A DNA stretch of 64,000 nucleotides from CAZDDB01 sp963843285 (GCA_963843285.1 CAWJJO010000022.1:62001-126000); one strand, 5' to 3'. Numbered from the stretch's first letter, positions 16,769 through 24,513 are shown. A program made the numbers and translations. The notes: generated by a model not told the origin, from the sequence alone.

Positions 16769-17086
16769 ATGACAGACTTGATCATCACCGTTGGCTGGCT
16801 TGGTCTAGGTCTTGGGCTTGTATATGCTTTTTTCCTGGGCCGGTCAGCTGAGGGAGATATAACACACATTCATAACGTCCAACGGATTCTGATGATTTCC
16901 GGTTCGGTGCTTGTTTCCGGTTACCTTTTGAAGTTCCTGGGTGTGCGGCTGCATCTGGGTTCCGGACGCTGCAAGACATGCGGAAAGAGGGTCAATAAGC
17001 ACGAGATGTTTTGCTTCGATCATCGTATTGAGAAAATTCGCAACGCTCAGGAACTGGATAGAACCGGCGAGGTCAAACGAAGATAG
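16769..17086 (+). CDS. Small membrane protein with zinc-ribbon-like tail
   Basis: The 105-residue product has two predicted membrane spans (about 5-25 and 40-60) and a C-terminal Cys/His cluster, CKTCG...FCFDH, with the spacing of a small zinc-binding knuckle. An in-frame GTG at 16736 is possible; ATG 16769 follows GGAGGT at 16761-16766, although the spacing is short. Its last bases overlap the proposed start of miaA (ATAG). The family is not known to me. Confidence 0.6.
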   Translation: MTDLIITVGWLGLGLGLVYAFFLGRSAEGDITHIHNVQRILMISGSVLVSGYLLKFLGVRLHLGSGRCKTCGKRVNKHEMFCFDHRIEKIRNAQELDRTGEVKRR

Positions 17087-17994
17087 CATCCCCGGATCGT
17101 CCGATCATTATCCTTGGCGGACCAACTGCCGGCGGAAAAAGCCGGCTGGCGCTGGAATTGTCCGAGCGTTTGCCCAGTGAAATTCTAAACGCGGACTCCC
17201 GGCAGATCTATCGTGAACTCGAGATCGGTACCGCGCAGCCGCTGGAAAAGGATCGACGGCGAGTTCCTCATCACTTATTCGGGTTTCTCGATGCTTCGTT
17301 GCCATTCTCCGCTTCAGCGTACGAGAAACACGCCGTACCACTTCTAGCACAGATTCTGAACCACTCCTCTGTTCCAGTGATTGTTGGAGGAACCGGTTTT
17401 TACATCAGGGCTCTGCTGAAAGGCACCTGGCCCGTTCCACCGGCAGACAAGAGGCTCAGGATGCGTCTGAAGAGAGTCGAATCCCGGCGTGGACGTTCAT
17501 TTCTGTACCGCATGTTGCAGCGTCTTGATTCCGAAGCAGCTTCGAGGATCGCGTTGAATGACAGCTATCGCGTCATTCGTTCGCTGGAGATAAGGATGCA
17601 AACAGGGAAGACAATCTCTGAACTGCAGCTTGCAATGCCGGATCGATTTCATGCTGTTAGATTCTTTGTTCATCCGGCCCGTGAAGAGCTTCAACAAAAT
17701 ATCCGTCTCAGGATCGATGAGATGTTTGCAATGGGCTGGACGGAAGAAGTGGAAAGGCTGCTGAGCAAATACGAGAATTTTCTTGAAATGCCCGCTGCCG
17801 CGGCTATCGGTTATCGGGAGATTGCGGCTCTGTTGGAAGGCAAGATCGATTTCGAAAGCTGCAAGGAGACAATCTTTCGGAGAACATGTCGCTATGCAAA
17901 ACTTCAGAATACATGGTTCCGAAATCAAGACGCTTTTCTTCCGGTATCCGGAGTCCGAGACTTGCATAAAATCGTTGAATCTGTATTACAATGA
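17083..17994 (+). CDS. miaA: tRNA dimethylallyltransferase MiaA, with apparent ATA start
   Basis: MiaA adds dimethylallyl to A37 of tRNAs reading UNN codons. The frame contains the P-loop GPTAGGKS (13-20 in this numbering), DSRQIYRELEIGTAQP, GGTGFYIRALL, AAAIGYREI and the tRNA-binding RRTCRYAKLQNTWFRN, and ~303 residues is normal. No ATG, GTG or TTG exists between the upstream stop at 17059-17061 and the TTG at 17158, which lies after the P-loop and would give an inactive protein. ATA at 17083 gives the expected N-terminus and is preceded by GAGGT (17069-17073) at nine bases; it overlaps the previous stop as ATAG. Either ATA is used or there is a sequence error. hfq follows, as in many bacteria. 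Confidence 0.9.
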   Translation: MASPDRPIIILGGPTAGGKSRLALELSERLPSEILNADSRQIYRELEIGTAQPLEKDRRRVPHHLFGFLDASLPFSASAYEKHAVPLLAQILNHSSVPVIVGGTGFYIRALLKGTWPVPPADKRLRMRLKRVESRRGRSFLYRMLQRLDSEAASRIALNDSYRVIRSLEIRMQTGKTISELQLAMPDRFHAVRFFVHPAREELQQNIRLRIDEMFAMGWTEEVERLLSKYENFLEMPAAAAIGYREIAALLEGKIDFESCKETIFRRTCRYAKLQNTWFRNQDAFLPVSGVRDLHKIVESVLQ

Positions 17995-18054
17995 GAGAGG
18001 GATTCAGAGCGCGATACCCTCTTTAAAATCAGGCGGAAAATCATTGGAGGTGGT

Positions 18055-18309
18055 ATGGAAAAGTCGAGCAATGGGGGGCAGAGCATCCAGGATGAGTTCT
18101 TGTTTTCTCTGCGAAAAGAGCGTCAGACAATTACTGTGTACTTGATGAACGGGTACAAACTCTCGGGGAAAATCAAAGGTTTTGACCGGTTTACCGTCAT
18201 TCTGGACAGCAACGGTCAGGATATCATGATCTTCAAGCATGCGATTTCTACGGTCGGGGCGGGAACGATCGGAGCGAGAAAGGAAACCCGGGAGCCGGGC
18301 AGGGAATAG
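18055..18309 (+). CDS. hfq: RNA chaperone Hfq
   Basis: The 84-residue protein has the Sm1 and Sm2 motifs of Hfq: QDEFLFSLRKERQTITVYLMN-type opening, GYKLSGKIKGFDRF and the IFKHAISTV ending (the usual form is YKHAISTI). Hfq hexamers bind sRNAs and mRNAs to control translation and decay. GGAGGTGGT at about 18046-18054 precedes the ATG. It lies 60 bases after miaA, the classical miaA-hfq order. Phe replaces the Tyr of YKHA, which normally contributes to the RNA-binding rim. The stop abuts the stop of the convergent PATAN gene. Confidence 0.97.
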   Translation: MEKSSNGGQSIQDEFLFSLRKERQTITVYLMNGYKLSGKIKGFDRFTVILDSNGQDIMIFKHAISTVGAGTIGARKETREPGRE

Positions 18310-19173
18310 TTAGAGCTTCAGCGTCTTCAGCTGATCCAGCAACAACTCCGTTGCCGAATCTCCTTTAATGATTTTGGAAGCCTTCGCAATCTGCAACACA
18401 GCTTCTTCAATGGCGCTTACGCCTGCGCCGTTTTCAATGTCCGTTCTTGCTTTCTGATATTGTTTGTCCACAACAGCTTCTGCCTGTTTTCCAAGCGTCG
18501 TATAAGAGATGGATTTGATCTTTTCCAGGAGCTGCAACAAATTTTCCTTGTTCGGAGCAGATTTGTCCCGGGCTGCTGCCTTTGTATCCGGGGATGCGGC
18601 GGTTTTCGCAATCGGCTGTTGCGGTACAGGAGGAGGATTCTTCAGCGAAACAAGACCATGAGTGATCAGGCCGTAGAGAACCTTACTCACGTCGAATACA
18701 GGGAGGTTGCACGTCTTGGCGATTGTTCGAATGTCCTGTTTCCCATTGATTTTCGATAGAATCAGCCATTCACTTGTGTTCAGATTGATTTGTCCCCGAT
18801 CTTGATTTTGATCCACTACGAATTCCGGGACCAGGTCGGCAGAGGGTATTTTCTTGGAAAGCACGCGCCATTCATCCAACCTGCGCGCCGCTTCCATCAG
18901 CAGATTCGTATTGCTCTTGCTGATCGTCTTTACGCCCGGTTCGACATCCGGCTCGAAATTAAATTCACCGTCGTTCCAGATCGCCAGCTCGTAGACAGCT
19001 TCTTCACCGCGAATCTCTTCCAGCTCGGCATGCACAATATTGCCGTCCTTCAAATAAATCTGACCGATCCGCTCGTTGCGTTTCAGATGGAATTTGCCTG
19101 TCTTACCCGATACGCTGATCAATTGGATTACATCGGCCAATTGCAGGTGCTTCAAGGAACCCTGAAGAGACAT
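18310..19173 (-). CDS. DUF4388 (PATAN) domain regulatory protein 2
   Basis: The 287-residue protein starts MSLQGSLKHLQLADVIQLI, the standard PATAN opening, then SGKTGKFHL and IYLKDGNIVHAEL. A middle region (about 115-190) looks like the winged-helix-like part seen in the other PATAN protein (SEWLILSKINGKQDIRTIA), followed by a Pro/Ala-rich linker and a helical C-terminus. ATG 19173 is preferred over GTG 19206 because of the family N-terminus. Its stop directly abuts the hfq stop, so the two transcripts converge with no room for a terminator. Confidence 0.8.
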   Translation of the reverse strand: MSLQGSLKHLQLADVIQLISVSGKTGKFHLKRNERIGQIYLKDGNIVHAELEEIRGEEAVYELAIWNDGEFNFEPDVEPGVKTISKSNTNLLMEAARRLDEWRVLSKKIPSADLVPEFVVDQNQDRGQINLNTSEWLILSKINGKQDIRTIAKTCNLPVFDVSKVLYGLITHGLVSLKNPPPVPQQPIAKTAASPDTKAAARDKSAPNKENLLQLLEKIKSISYTTLGKQAEAVVDKQYQKARTDIENGAGVSAIEEAVLQIAKASKIIKGDSATELLLDQLKTLKL

Positions 19174-19239
19174 AGCTTTACTTAAAAGCTCCGAAAGAAA
19201 GGACACCCATAGGATGAGGTCTTAAAAAAATCAAGTGCG

Positions 19240-19269
19240 AGTCTAGCATACGCAAAAAACCATTGTCAA
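19240..19269 (-). promoter_or_regulatory. Sigma-70-type promoter for PATAN protein 2
   Basis: Read on the minus strand, TTGACA (19264-19269) is followed after 18 bases by TAGACT (19240-19245), matching the -35 perfectly and the -10 in four of six bases. It is placed about 65 bases ahead of ATG 19173. Confidence 0.6.
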
Positions 19270-19394
19270 GAATGACTTACAAGCAACAGGGTTGCCGAAA
19301 ACCACCCCAGTTTCCCCCTCGCTCATTATTGCATAGTTCCCCCGATCTGCCTAATATAGAGGCTTCTGTTTGCCAACTCTTACGAGGAAATGGG

Positions 19395-20531
19395 ATGATC
19401 AAGAAGCGACTTTTTACGCCCGGACCTGTCAGTCTTTATCCTCCGGCACTGGCTGCATCGCTGGAAGCGAATATCCATCACCGGACGCCGGAATTCAAGG
19501 CGATTCTTGTGGAAGTCATCGAGGCTTTGAAACGCGTTCTGGGTTCTCCTGACGAGCTCTATCTATTTGCCTCTTCCGGCACTGGCGCGATGGAATCCGC
19601 GGTTACCAACTTCTTTTCTGCCGGAGAAGAGGTGCTGGTTGCCAGTTGCGGGAAATTTGGGGAACGATGGATCGAGCTGGTACAACGCTTTGGACTCAAG
19701 GCGACGATCTTGAGTTATGCGTATGGAGAACCTGTTCAACCCGAGGAGATCCGGGCGGCTTTACGTTCGAATCCCCGCGTGCTGGGCGTATTCCTACAGG
19801 CCTGCGAAAGTTCCACGGGAATCCAGAACGACATGGACTCGGTCGCAGAAGCGGTGAAAGGCAGTAATGCCATCCTGATTGTGGATGCTGTTTCTGCCCT
19901 GGCCACAATGCCTCTTTCCTGTAAATCAGGGATCGATGTTTTGTTGAGCGGCTCGCAAAAAGCGCTCATGATTCCACCGGGAATTGCATTCGCCGGAATC
20001 AGTGAACGCGCCTCGAAACGGATTGAGAATGCATCACTCCCCCGGTACTATTTTGATCTTCGTATCGCCAAAAAGGCTTGGGAGCAGAACGGCCAAACGG
20101 CATTCACACCTCCCACTTCGCTTGTGTTGTCTCTGCAAAAATCGCTGCAAAGCATCGAAGAAACAGGGTTGGAGAGATTGATCCGGTTAACTGAAAACAG
20201 AGCGCGTGCAACGCGCGCGGGGTTGAACGCGCTGGATCTTGAGATCTTCGCGAAGCGGCCGGCAAACGCACTGACCGCAGTCACAGCGCCGGACAGAAAC
20301 GCAGAAACGATCACCACGGAACTCAAGAAACGATTTGGTTTTCAGGTGGCCGGCGGACAGGGCGAAATGAAAGGAAGGATCTTTCGCATCAGCCACATGG
20401 GTTATCTCGACCATTTTGATTTGCTGGGCGTATTGAGCGCTCTCGAGCTCGTGTTGAAAAAGCTGGGTTATGCTGTTACGCTGGGCCGTTCTCTCGAAGA
20501 ATTTCAAAAGATCTATTCCGAAGTAGTCTGA
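19395..20531 (+). CDS. Class V PLP aminotransferase (serine/phosphoserine type)
   Basis: The 378-residue protein belongs to the alanine-glyoxylate/serine-pyruvate aminotransferase group: LFTPGPVSLYPPAL, HHRTPEF, the GTGAMESAVTN loop and SGSQKALMIPPGIA with the PLP-binding Lys. It ends 2 bases before serA, an arrangement known from Thermotoga and others in which a class V enzyme replaces SerC in serine synthesis. So phosphohydroxypyruvate to phosphoserine is the likely reaction, although serine-glyoxylate or alanine-glyoxylate activity is possible. ATG 19395 has AGGA seven bases upstream. Confidence 0.88.
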   Translation: MIKKRLFTPGPVSLYPPALAASLEANIHHRTPEFKAILVEVIEALKRVLGSPDELYLFASSGTGAMESAVTNFFSAGEEVLVASCGKFGERWIELVQRFGLKATILSYAYGEPVQPEEIRAALRSNPRVLGVFLQACESSTGIQNDMDSVAEAVKGSNAILIVDAVSALATMPLSCKSGIDVLLSGSQKALMIPPGIAFAGISERASKRIENASLPRYYFDLRIAKKAWEQNGQTAFTPPTSLVLSLQKSLQSIEETGLERLIRLTENRARATRAGLNALDLEIFAKRPANALTAVTAPDRNAETITTELKKRFGFQVAGGQGEMKGRIFRISHMGYLDHFDLLGVLSALELVLKKLGYAVTLGRSLEEFQKIYSEVV

Positions 20532-20533
20532 AA

Positions 20534-22129
20534 ATGCAAAAGATTCTGATTCCGGACGGATTGTCCGAAGCCGGGTTACGCGTGTTCAAAGAGGAACCCG
20601 GGTGGGAAATCGAACTTCATTCCAAACTATCACCCGAGGAGTTGGCCTCCGCAATTTCGGAAGCGGATGCGATGATCATTCGCAGCGCCAGCAAAGTCAC
20701 AGAGGAAACTCTGCAAAAGGCCGACAAACTGAAAGTGATTGGGCGCGCCGGCACAGGAGTCGATAACATCGATCTCGCAGAAGCCACACGAAGGGGGATT
20801 CTGGTAATGAATGCTCCAGATGCCAACTCCATTTCGGTTGCCGATCACACCGTTGCGATGCTGCTCGCCCTTTGCCGCCATCTTCCATTTGCTCACAACG
20901 ATCTGAAACAGGGCCGCTGGGAAAAGAAAAAGTATGAGGGTGTGGAACTCGAAGACAAGATTGTCGGAATTCTGGGCCTGGGACGCATCGGAAAACAGGT
21001 GGTGAAGCGGCTTCACGCGTTCGACACGCGGATTCTGATCTACGATCCCTATGTTTCCGAGAAGATGGCCAAGGAGCTCGATGTGGAGCTTCTCGGCTTA
21101 AACGAAGTGCTTGCTACTGCAGATTTCCTTTCACTGCATATGCCGTTTGTGCCTGAAACGCACCACTTTTTGAATCGCGAGCGTTTTGCAAAAATGAAAA
21201 CTGGAATTCAGATCATCAATTGCGCTCGTGGGGAATTGATCGATGAGGAAGCATTGTATGCGGCACTGGAAGAGGGAAGGGTAGGAGGCGCAGCGCTCGA
21301 TGTATTTAGCGAAGAGCCGCCGCGCAGCGAAGGTCTGTTGAGACTGATCGCACATCCACACGTTATCCTGACACCTCATCTCGCTGCGTCTACTCTGGAG
21401 GCACAAGAAAAAACAGGTTATCAGATCGCTCTTCAAATTCGTGAGTATCTGAAAGAAGGTGTCGTCCGCAATGCGGTAAATTATTTCAGCATGACCCGGG
21501 ATGAATTTGCCCGGATCGAGCCGTATTTGACGCTGGGTGAACGCCTGGGTTCTTTTCTGGCACAGATCGTAGAAGGCGGATATGATCGTGTCAGCATTGA
21601 ATTTAAGGGAGCGATTGCTCAACTTTCCAAAGAAGCGATCATCCACTCCGTTGTGAAAGGAATTCTGGAGCATCCTTTGTCCGGCCATGTCAATATCGTG
21701 AATTCGTTGAGTCTTGCCCGGGATCGTGGGATTGAAGTCGTTTCAACGGTGAGTCCGGCCGACGCGACATTTTCCAGTCTTCTTGCCGTGACGCTGGAAA
21801 CCGATCGCTCTACTCAAAAGGTCACCGGCACCGTTTTTGAAAAGACCCTCATCAGACTTGTTTCCATCAATGAGGTCTATCTGGATTTTCGTCCAGCTGG
21901 CACATTGTTGTACTTCAAAAACCGCGACAAGCCCGGAGTTGTCGGAAAGATCGGAACCCTTCTTGGTTCCAGTGGGATTAACATCGCTTCCATGAAATTG
22001 GGGCGCGTTCTGGAAACCGGTTACGCGCTTGGTGTCGTCAGTGTGGATGGGGATCTTCCTGCGGCTGTCATTCAGAATCTGAAGCAAATTCCAGAAATTC
22101 TAGAAGCGCGAGGAATACGAATTCACTAG
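20534..22129 (+). CDS. serA: D-3-phosphoglycerate dehydrogenase
   Basis: The 531-residue protein is the long bacterial SerA form: a catalytic domain split by the Rossmann NAD-binding segment (GILGLGRIGKQV), RAGTGVDNID, NCARGELIDE with the catalytic Arg, a Glu and HLAAST with the catalytic His, then an intervening domain and a C-terminal ACT domain (about 455-530, RDKPGVVGKIGTLLGSSGINI) for serine feedback. It oxidises 3-phosphoglycerate to phosphohydroxypyruvate, the first step of serine synthesis, and is almost certainly co-transcribed with the upstream aminotransferase. No phosphoserine phosphatase gene is in the window. Confidence 0.96.
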   Translation: MQKILIPDGLSEAGLRVFKEEPGWEIELHSKLSPEELASAISEADAMIIRSASKVTEETLQKADKLKVIGRAGTGVDNIDLAEATRRGILVMNAPDANSISVADHTVAMLLALCRHLPFAHNDLKQGRWEKKKYEGVELEDKIVGILGLGRIGKQVVKRLHAFDTRILIYDPYVSEKMAKELDVELLGLNEVLATADFLSLHMPFVPETHHFLNRERFAKMKTGIQIINCARGELIDEEALYAALEEGRVGGAALDVFSEEPPRSEGLLRLIAHPHVILTPHLAASTLEAQEKTGYQIALQIREYLKEGVVRNAVNYFSMTRDEFARIEPYLTLGERLGSFLAQIVEGGYDRVSIEFKGAIAQLSKEAIIHSVVKGILEHPLSGHVNIVNSLSLARDRGIEVVSTVSPADATFSSLLAVTLETDRSTQKVTGTVFEKTLIRLVSINEVYLDFRPAGTLLYFKNRDKPGVVGKIGTLLGSSGINIASMKLGRVLETGYALGVVSVDGDLPAAVIQNLKQIPEILEARGIRIH

Positions 22130-22167
22130 TATGAATATGTCAGAAATTGAGTCGCAGAGCTAAGCCT

Positions 22168-22461
22168 ATGCCCATCTACGAATACGAATGCATTCCCAAT
22201 AAGCACAGATTTGAAGTGATTCAGAAATTCAATGATCCGCCGGTTTCTCATTGTACCGTTTGCGGAGAACCTGTTCAGAAGCTGCTGTCTTCGCCGGCGA
22301 TCCAATTCAAAGGGACCGGCTGGTATGTTACCGATTATGCGAAAAAGAGCGGCAGCAGCGAATCAGCTTCGACAGAGAAGTCTGCCCCTGCCAAGACTGC
22401 TACTGAATCCAGTACTGCAAAAGCCGAATCGCCGAAAAGCGATTCCTCCAAGAAAGACTAG
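22168..22461 (+). CDS. FmdB-type zinc-ribbon protein with a degenerate first knuckle
   Basis: The 97-residue protein starts MPIYEYEC like FmdB-family regulators and keeps the second knuckle CTVCG. In the first knuckle the usual CxxCGH reads CIPNKH, so one of the four zinc ligands is missing. The C-terminal 40 residues are a Ser/Lys/Ala-rich low-complexity tail. The ATG at 22168 is chosen for the family N-terminus. Its role is unknown; FmdB proteins are small putative regulators. Confidence 0.75.
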   Translation: MPIYEYECIPNKHRFEVIQKFNDPPVSHCTVCGEPVQKLLSSPAIQFKGTGWYVTDYAKKSGSSESASTEKSAPAKTATESSTAKAESPKSDSSKKD

Positions 22462-22487
22462 ATTCGAAAAGCGCGGAGCATGCCGTT

Positions 22488-22569
22488 CGGTTTGTAACGC
22501 CGGCGTCTCGCCGGCAAAATCATAGTGCATCGCCGAGCTGTGCCGGCGGGACGCCGGCGTTACAAACCG
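22488..22569. repeat. Palindromic element, CGGTTTGTAACGCCGGCG family (copy 1)
   Basis: Arms at 22488-22516 and 22541-22569 are inverted repeats of 29 bases with one mismatch, with a 24-base loop. A second copy at 34917-34999 has nearly identical arms but an unrelated loop. It lies between the FmdB-like gene and the remnant of an ACT-domain gene. Confidence 0.9.
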
Positions 22570-22684
22570 TTATCTGATGGCCTTCCTGCGAAAGAATCTG
22601 AAGGGTTCGTCCCAGATCATTTTTTTTCACGAGCATGTAGTCCGTATCAAAATCGCACAACAGCAAATAACTCAGGAAACAAGT
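22520..22684 (-). pseudogene. 3' remnant of an ACT-domain gene, truncated and capped by a palindrome
   Basis: On the minus strand an open stretch reads ...LLLCDFDTDYMLVKKNDL, then GRTLQILSQEGHQI, before entering the palindromic element. This closely resembles the C-terminal helix-strand of COG3603-type ACT proteins (FDTDYLLV followed by an LxxALxxLxxAGH helix). No start codon with the rest of the domain is upstream: a stop lies at 22685-22687 and the phosphatase gene occupies the DNA beyond. Neighbouring frames contain ARPALNLFPE-like pieces that could continue the domain after a frameshift. I read it as a gene fragment; the identification rests on about 30 residues. Confidence 0.35.
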
Positions 22685-22705
22685 TCAGCGCAGGTCTGGC
22701 GCGGT

Positions 22706-23197
22706 TCATTCTGCAAAGTTCCGGGCAAACGCCAGCACCCAGTTTTCTTGCTCCGCTGTTTCCGGAACCCTTTCTCCCCGCGCAGTTTCAATCAATGAAA
22801 ATGCCTGTCTCGGCATGATTCCGCGCAGGAATAATACGGCTGCAGCGATCATTGCTGATCTTCCAATCCCTCCCCAGCAATGAATGACGACATTTTTCCC
22901 TGCATTCAAGAATCCGGCGATCCCTTCAATGTGATATTTTGCCTCCGAAAAAGAAACGGGAACATCATGATCGGAAATGGGGAACGAAACAAACTCGACT
23001 CCGCCTGATTTGCAAAGGTCGCTTTCTCTCTCCAGCTCCAGGTTCTTCGCTTGATCTTCCGGCAGCAAAGAAACAAGAACCTGGACACCATCCATTCGCA
23101 GTTGCTCCAGTTCCTGCGCCAGATGTTTTCCGCCGCGCGGGGCGGGCATAATCCCAAATGAGCCCTGATCTCCCTCCTGGATCCAGTAAATGTTCAG
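22706..23197 (-). CDS. Dual-specificity/tyrosine protein phosphatase, probable CTG start
   Basis: The protein has the CX5R active site (HCWGGIGRS) of cysteine-dependent phosphatases, an upstream FPISDHDVP with the general-acid Asp, and MPAPRGG near the N-terminus. Starting at ATG 23149 gives 147 residues, but in-frame codons upstream encode NIYWIQEGDQGSFGI, which matches the IYWI...G...IMPRPRGG opening usual for this bacterial family. The only start giving that end is CTG at 23197, preceded by AGGGAG at six bases and overlapping the stop of the regulator gene (CTGA). I annotate that start (163 residues) as likely but unproven. Confidence 0.85.
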   Translation of the reverse strand: MNIYWIQEGDQGSFGIMPAPRGGKHLAQELEQLRMDGVQVLVSLLPEDQAKNLELERESDLCKSGGVEFVSFPISDHDVPVSFSEAKYHIEGIAGFLNAGKNVVIHCWGGIGRSAMIAAAVLFLRGIMPRQAFSLIETARGERVPETAEQENWVLAFARNFAE

Positions 23198-24513
23198 TCG
23201 TTTCTCCCTGATTTCAAGCGTTCGCGCAAGGTGTTTCGGGAAATACCGAGAATTCGCGCCGCGACAGCCTGCTTGAAATCCACCTTAGGCAGGACGAGAT
23301 CAATGAGCATCCTTTCCATTTTCGTCATGAAAGTTCCGTATAGATTTCCCTTCATCTGTGTTTCGCTGCTCGTGAGCGCATCTTCCAGCATGGTGGAAAA
23401 CGGATTGGCGACGTCCGGTTGCGAAGAACATCCGAGACCCTGGCAGATATGCCATGTATTGGTTGTTAGTACTCCGGATGATTCAAGAATGATCATCCGC
23501 TCGATCACATTTCGAAACTCTTGAATGTTTCCGGGCCAGGCATACTCCTGCATCGTGATCATCAATTCTTCGGAGATTCCTTTTCTGCGAGATTTTCGGT
23601 TTTGCCCGAACTTGTGAAGGAAGTAATCAGCGATCAACGGGATGTCTTCTTTGCGTTGTCGCAGCGAGGGAATGCGGAGATAGGGAAGAGAGCTTGCAAT
23701 GCGTTCGTCGATTCGTGATTTTCCGCTTTCCTGATAGGAGGCTACCAGCGTTACTCTGGATCGGGATCCTCTGTCCAGGACTTCGCCCAGTTGGTCCGCG
23801 CTGAGTTTTTCCGCATGACCGAGGAACAGAAATCGTGTTCCAGATGTTTTTCGTAGCTCCTGCATTTTCAACTGGACCAGTTCCGGCAAGGATCGTCCGT
23901 CGTATCGGCACCACTCCAGTAACTGTCTGCAATCGTATCCGGGGAATGGGTGTGAGGCGTTTGAGGACAATCTGTACATTCCGCCGGCAAGATGTTCCTT
24001 GCCTGTTCCATTTTCACCACGAAGGAGGATCGGTTTTCCTTCCTGTGCGAACTTCCTGGCCTGTTCGTTGATCCGGAGAATCTCCGGATGCTTTCCCAAC
24101 AAAAGCTGCTCTTCGCGGTCCGCCGGACGTTTGAGTCTCCAAACCGGCCACTGGCGCGTAGCATCCCGGATTCCCTGCAAGATTGTTTCTGCTTCCTGTG
24201 CCGCGCAAAAATAGTCGAAAATACCATACTGCAATGCCTGGATGGCTGTCTGGATGGTTCCATTCTGACAGAGAACGATCACTGGAATCGAAGAATCATT
24301 TCTGGATAACCACTCCTGATGCTTGAGATCAAACTCGTTCCTGACTTTTAGTACGAGCGCCGTTGCTTTACTTTGCTTTGCAAATTGCTGTGGAGAGCCG
24401 GTAAAGTGAATGGGTTTTGCTTCCCAATGCAGATCCTTGGAAGTACGGGCAAGCTTCTTGAAAAGCGAGTCCTCAGGCCCACAATAGATTACGCGTGGCA
24501 GAACTGATTTCAT
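23194..24513 (-). CDS. Degenerate NtrC-like AAA+ regulator with Fis-type HTH
   Basis: The 439-residue protein has the three-part layout of sigma-54 activators: a receiver-like N-domain (about 5-120) without a recognisable phospho-acceptor Asp, an AAA+ domain with Walker A GENGTGKE (about 166-173), and a Fis-type helix-turn-helix at the end (AAARILGISRNTLRERL-like). Key motifs are missing: no GAFTGA loop, the Walker B DE pair reads GH (RFLFLGHAEKL), and the sensor-II Arg of PGNVREL is Gln (PGNIQEF). It is therefore unlikely to hydrolyse ATP or drive sigma-54 polymerase, and may be a plain DNA-binding regulator. ATG 24513 is chosen; TTG 24540 is possible. It is followed at once by the phosphatase gene. 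Confidence 0.8.
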   Translation of the reverse strand: MKSVLPRVIYCGPEDSLFKKLARTSKDLHWEAKPIHFTGSPQQFAKQSKATALVLKVRNEFDLKHQEWLSRNDSSIPVIVLCQNGTIQTAIQALQYGIFDYFCAAQEAETILQGIRDATRQWPVWRLKRPADREEQLLLGKHPEILRINEQARKFAQEGKPILLRGENGTGKEHLAGGMYRLSSNASHPFPGYDCRQLLEWCRYDGRSLPELVQLKMQELRKTSGTRFLFLGHAEKLSADQLGEVLDRGSRSRVTLVASYQESGKSRIDERIASSLPYLRIPSLRQRKEDIPLIADYFLHKFGQNRKSRRKGISEELMITMQEYAWPGNIQEFRNVIERMIILESSGVLTTNTWHICQGLGCSSQPDVANPFSTMLEDALTSSETQMKGNLYGTFMTKMERMLIDLVLPKVDFKQAVAARILGISRNTLRERLKSGRND

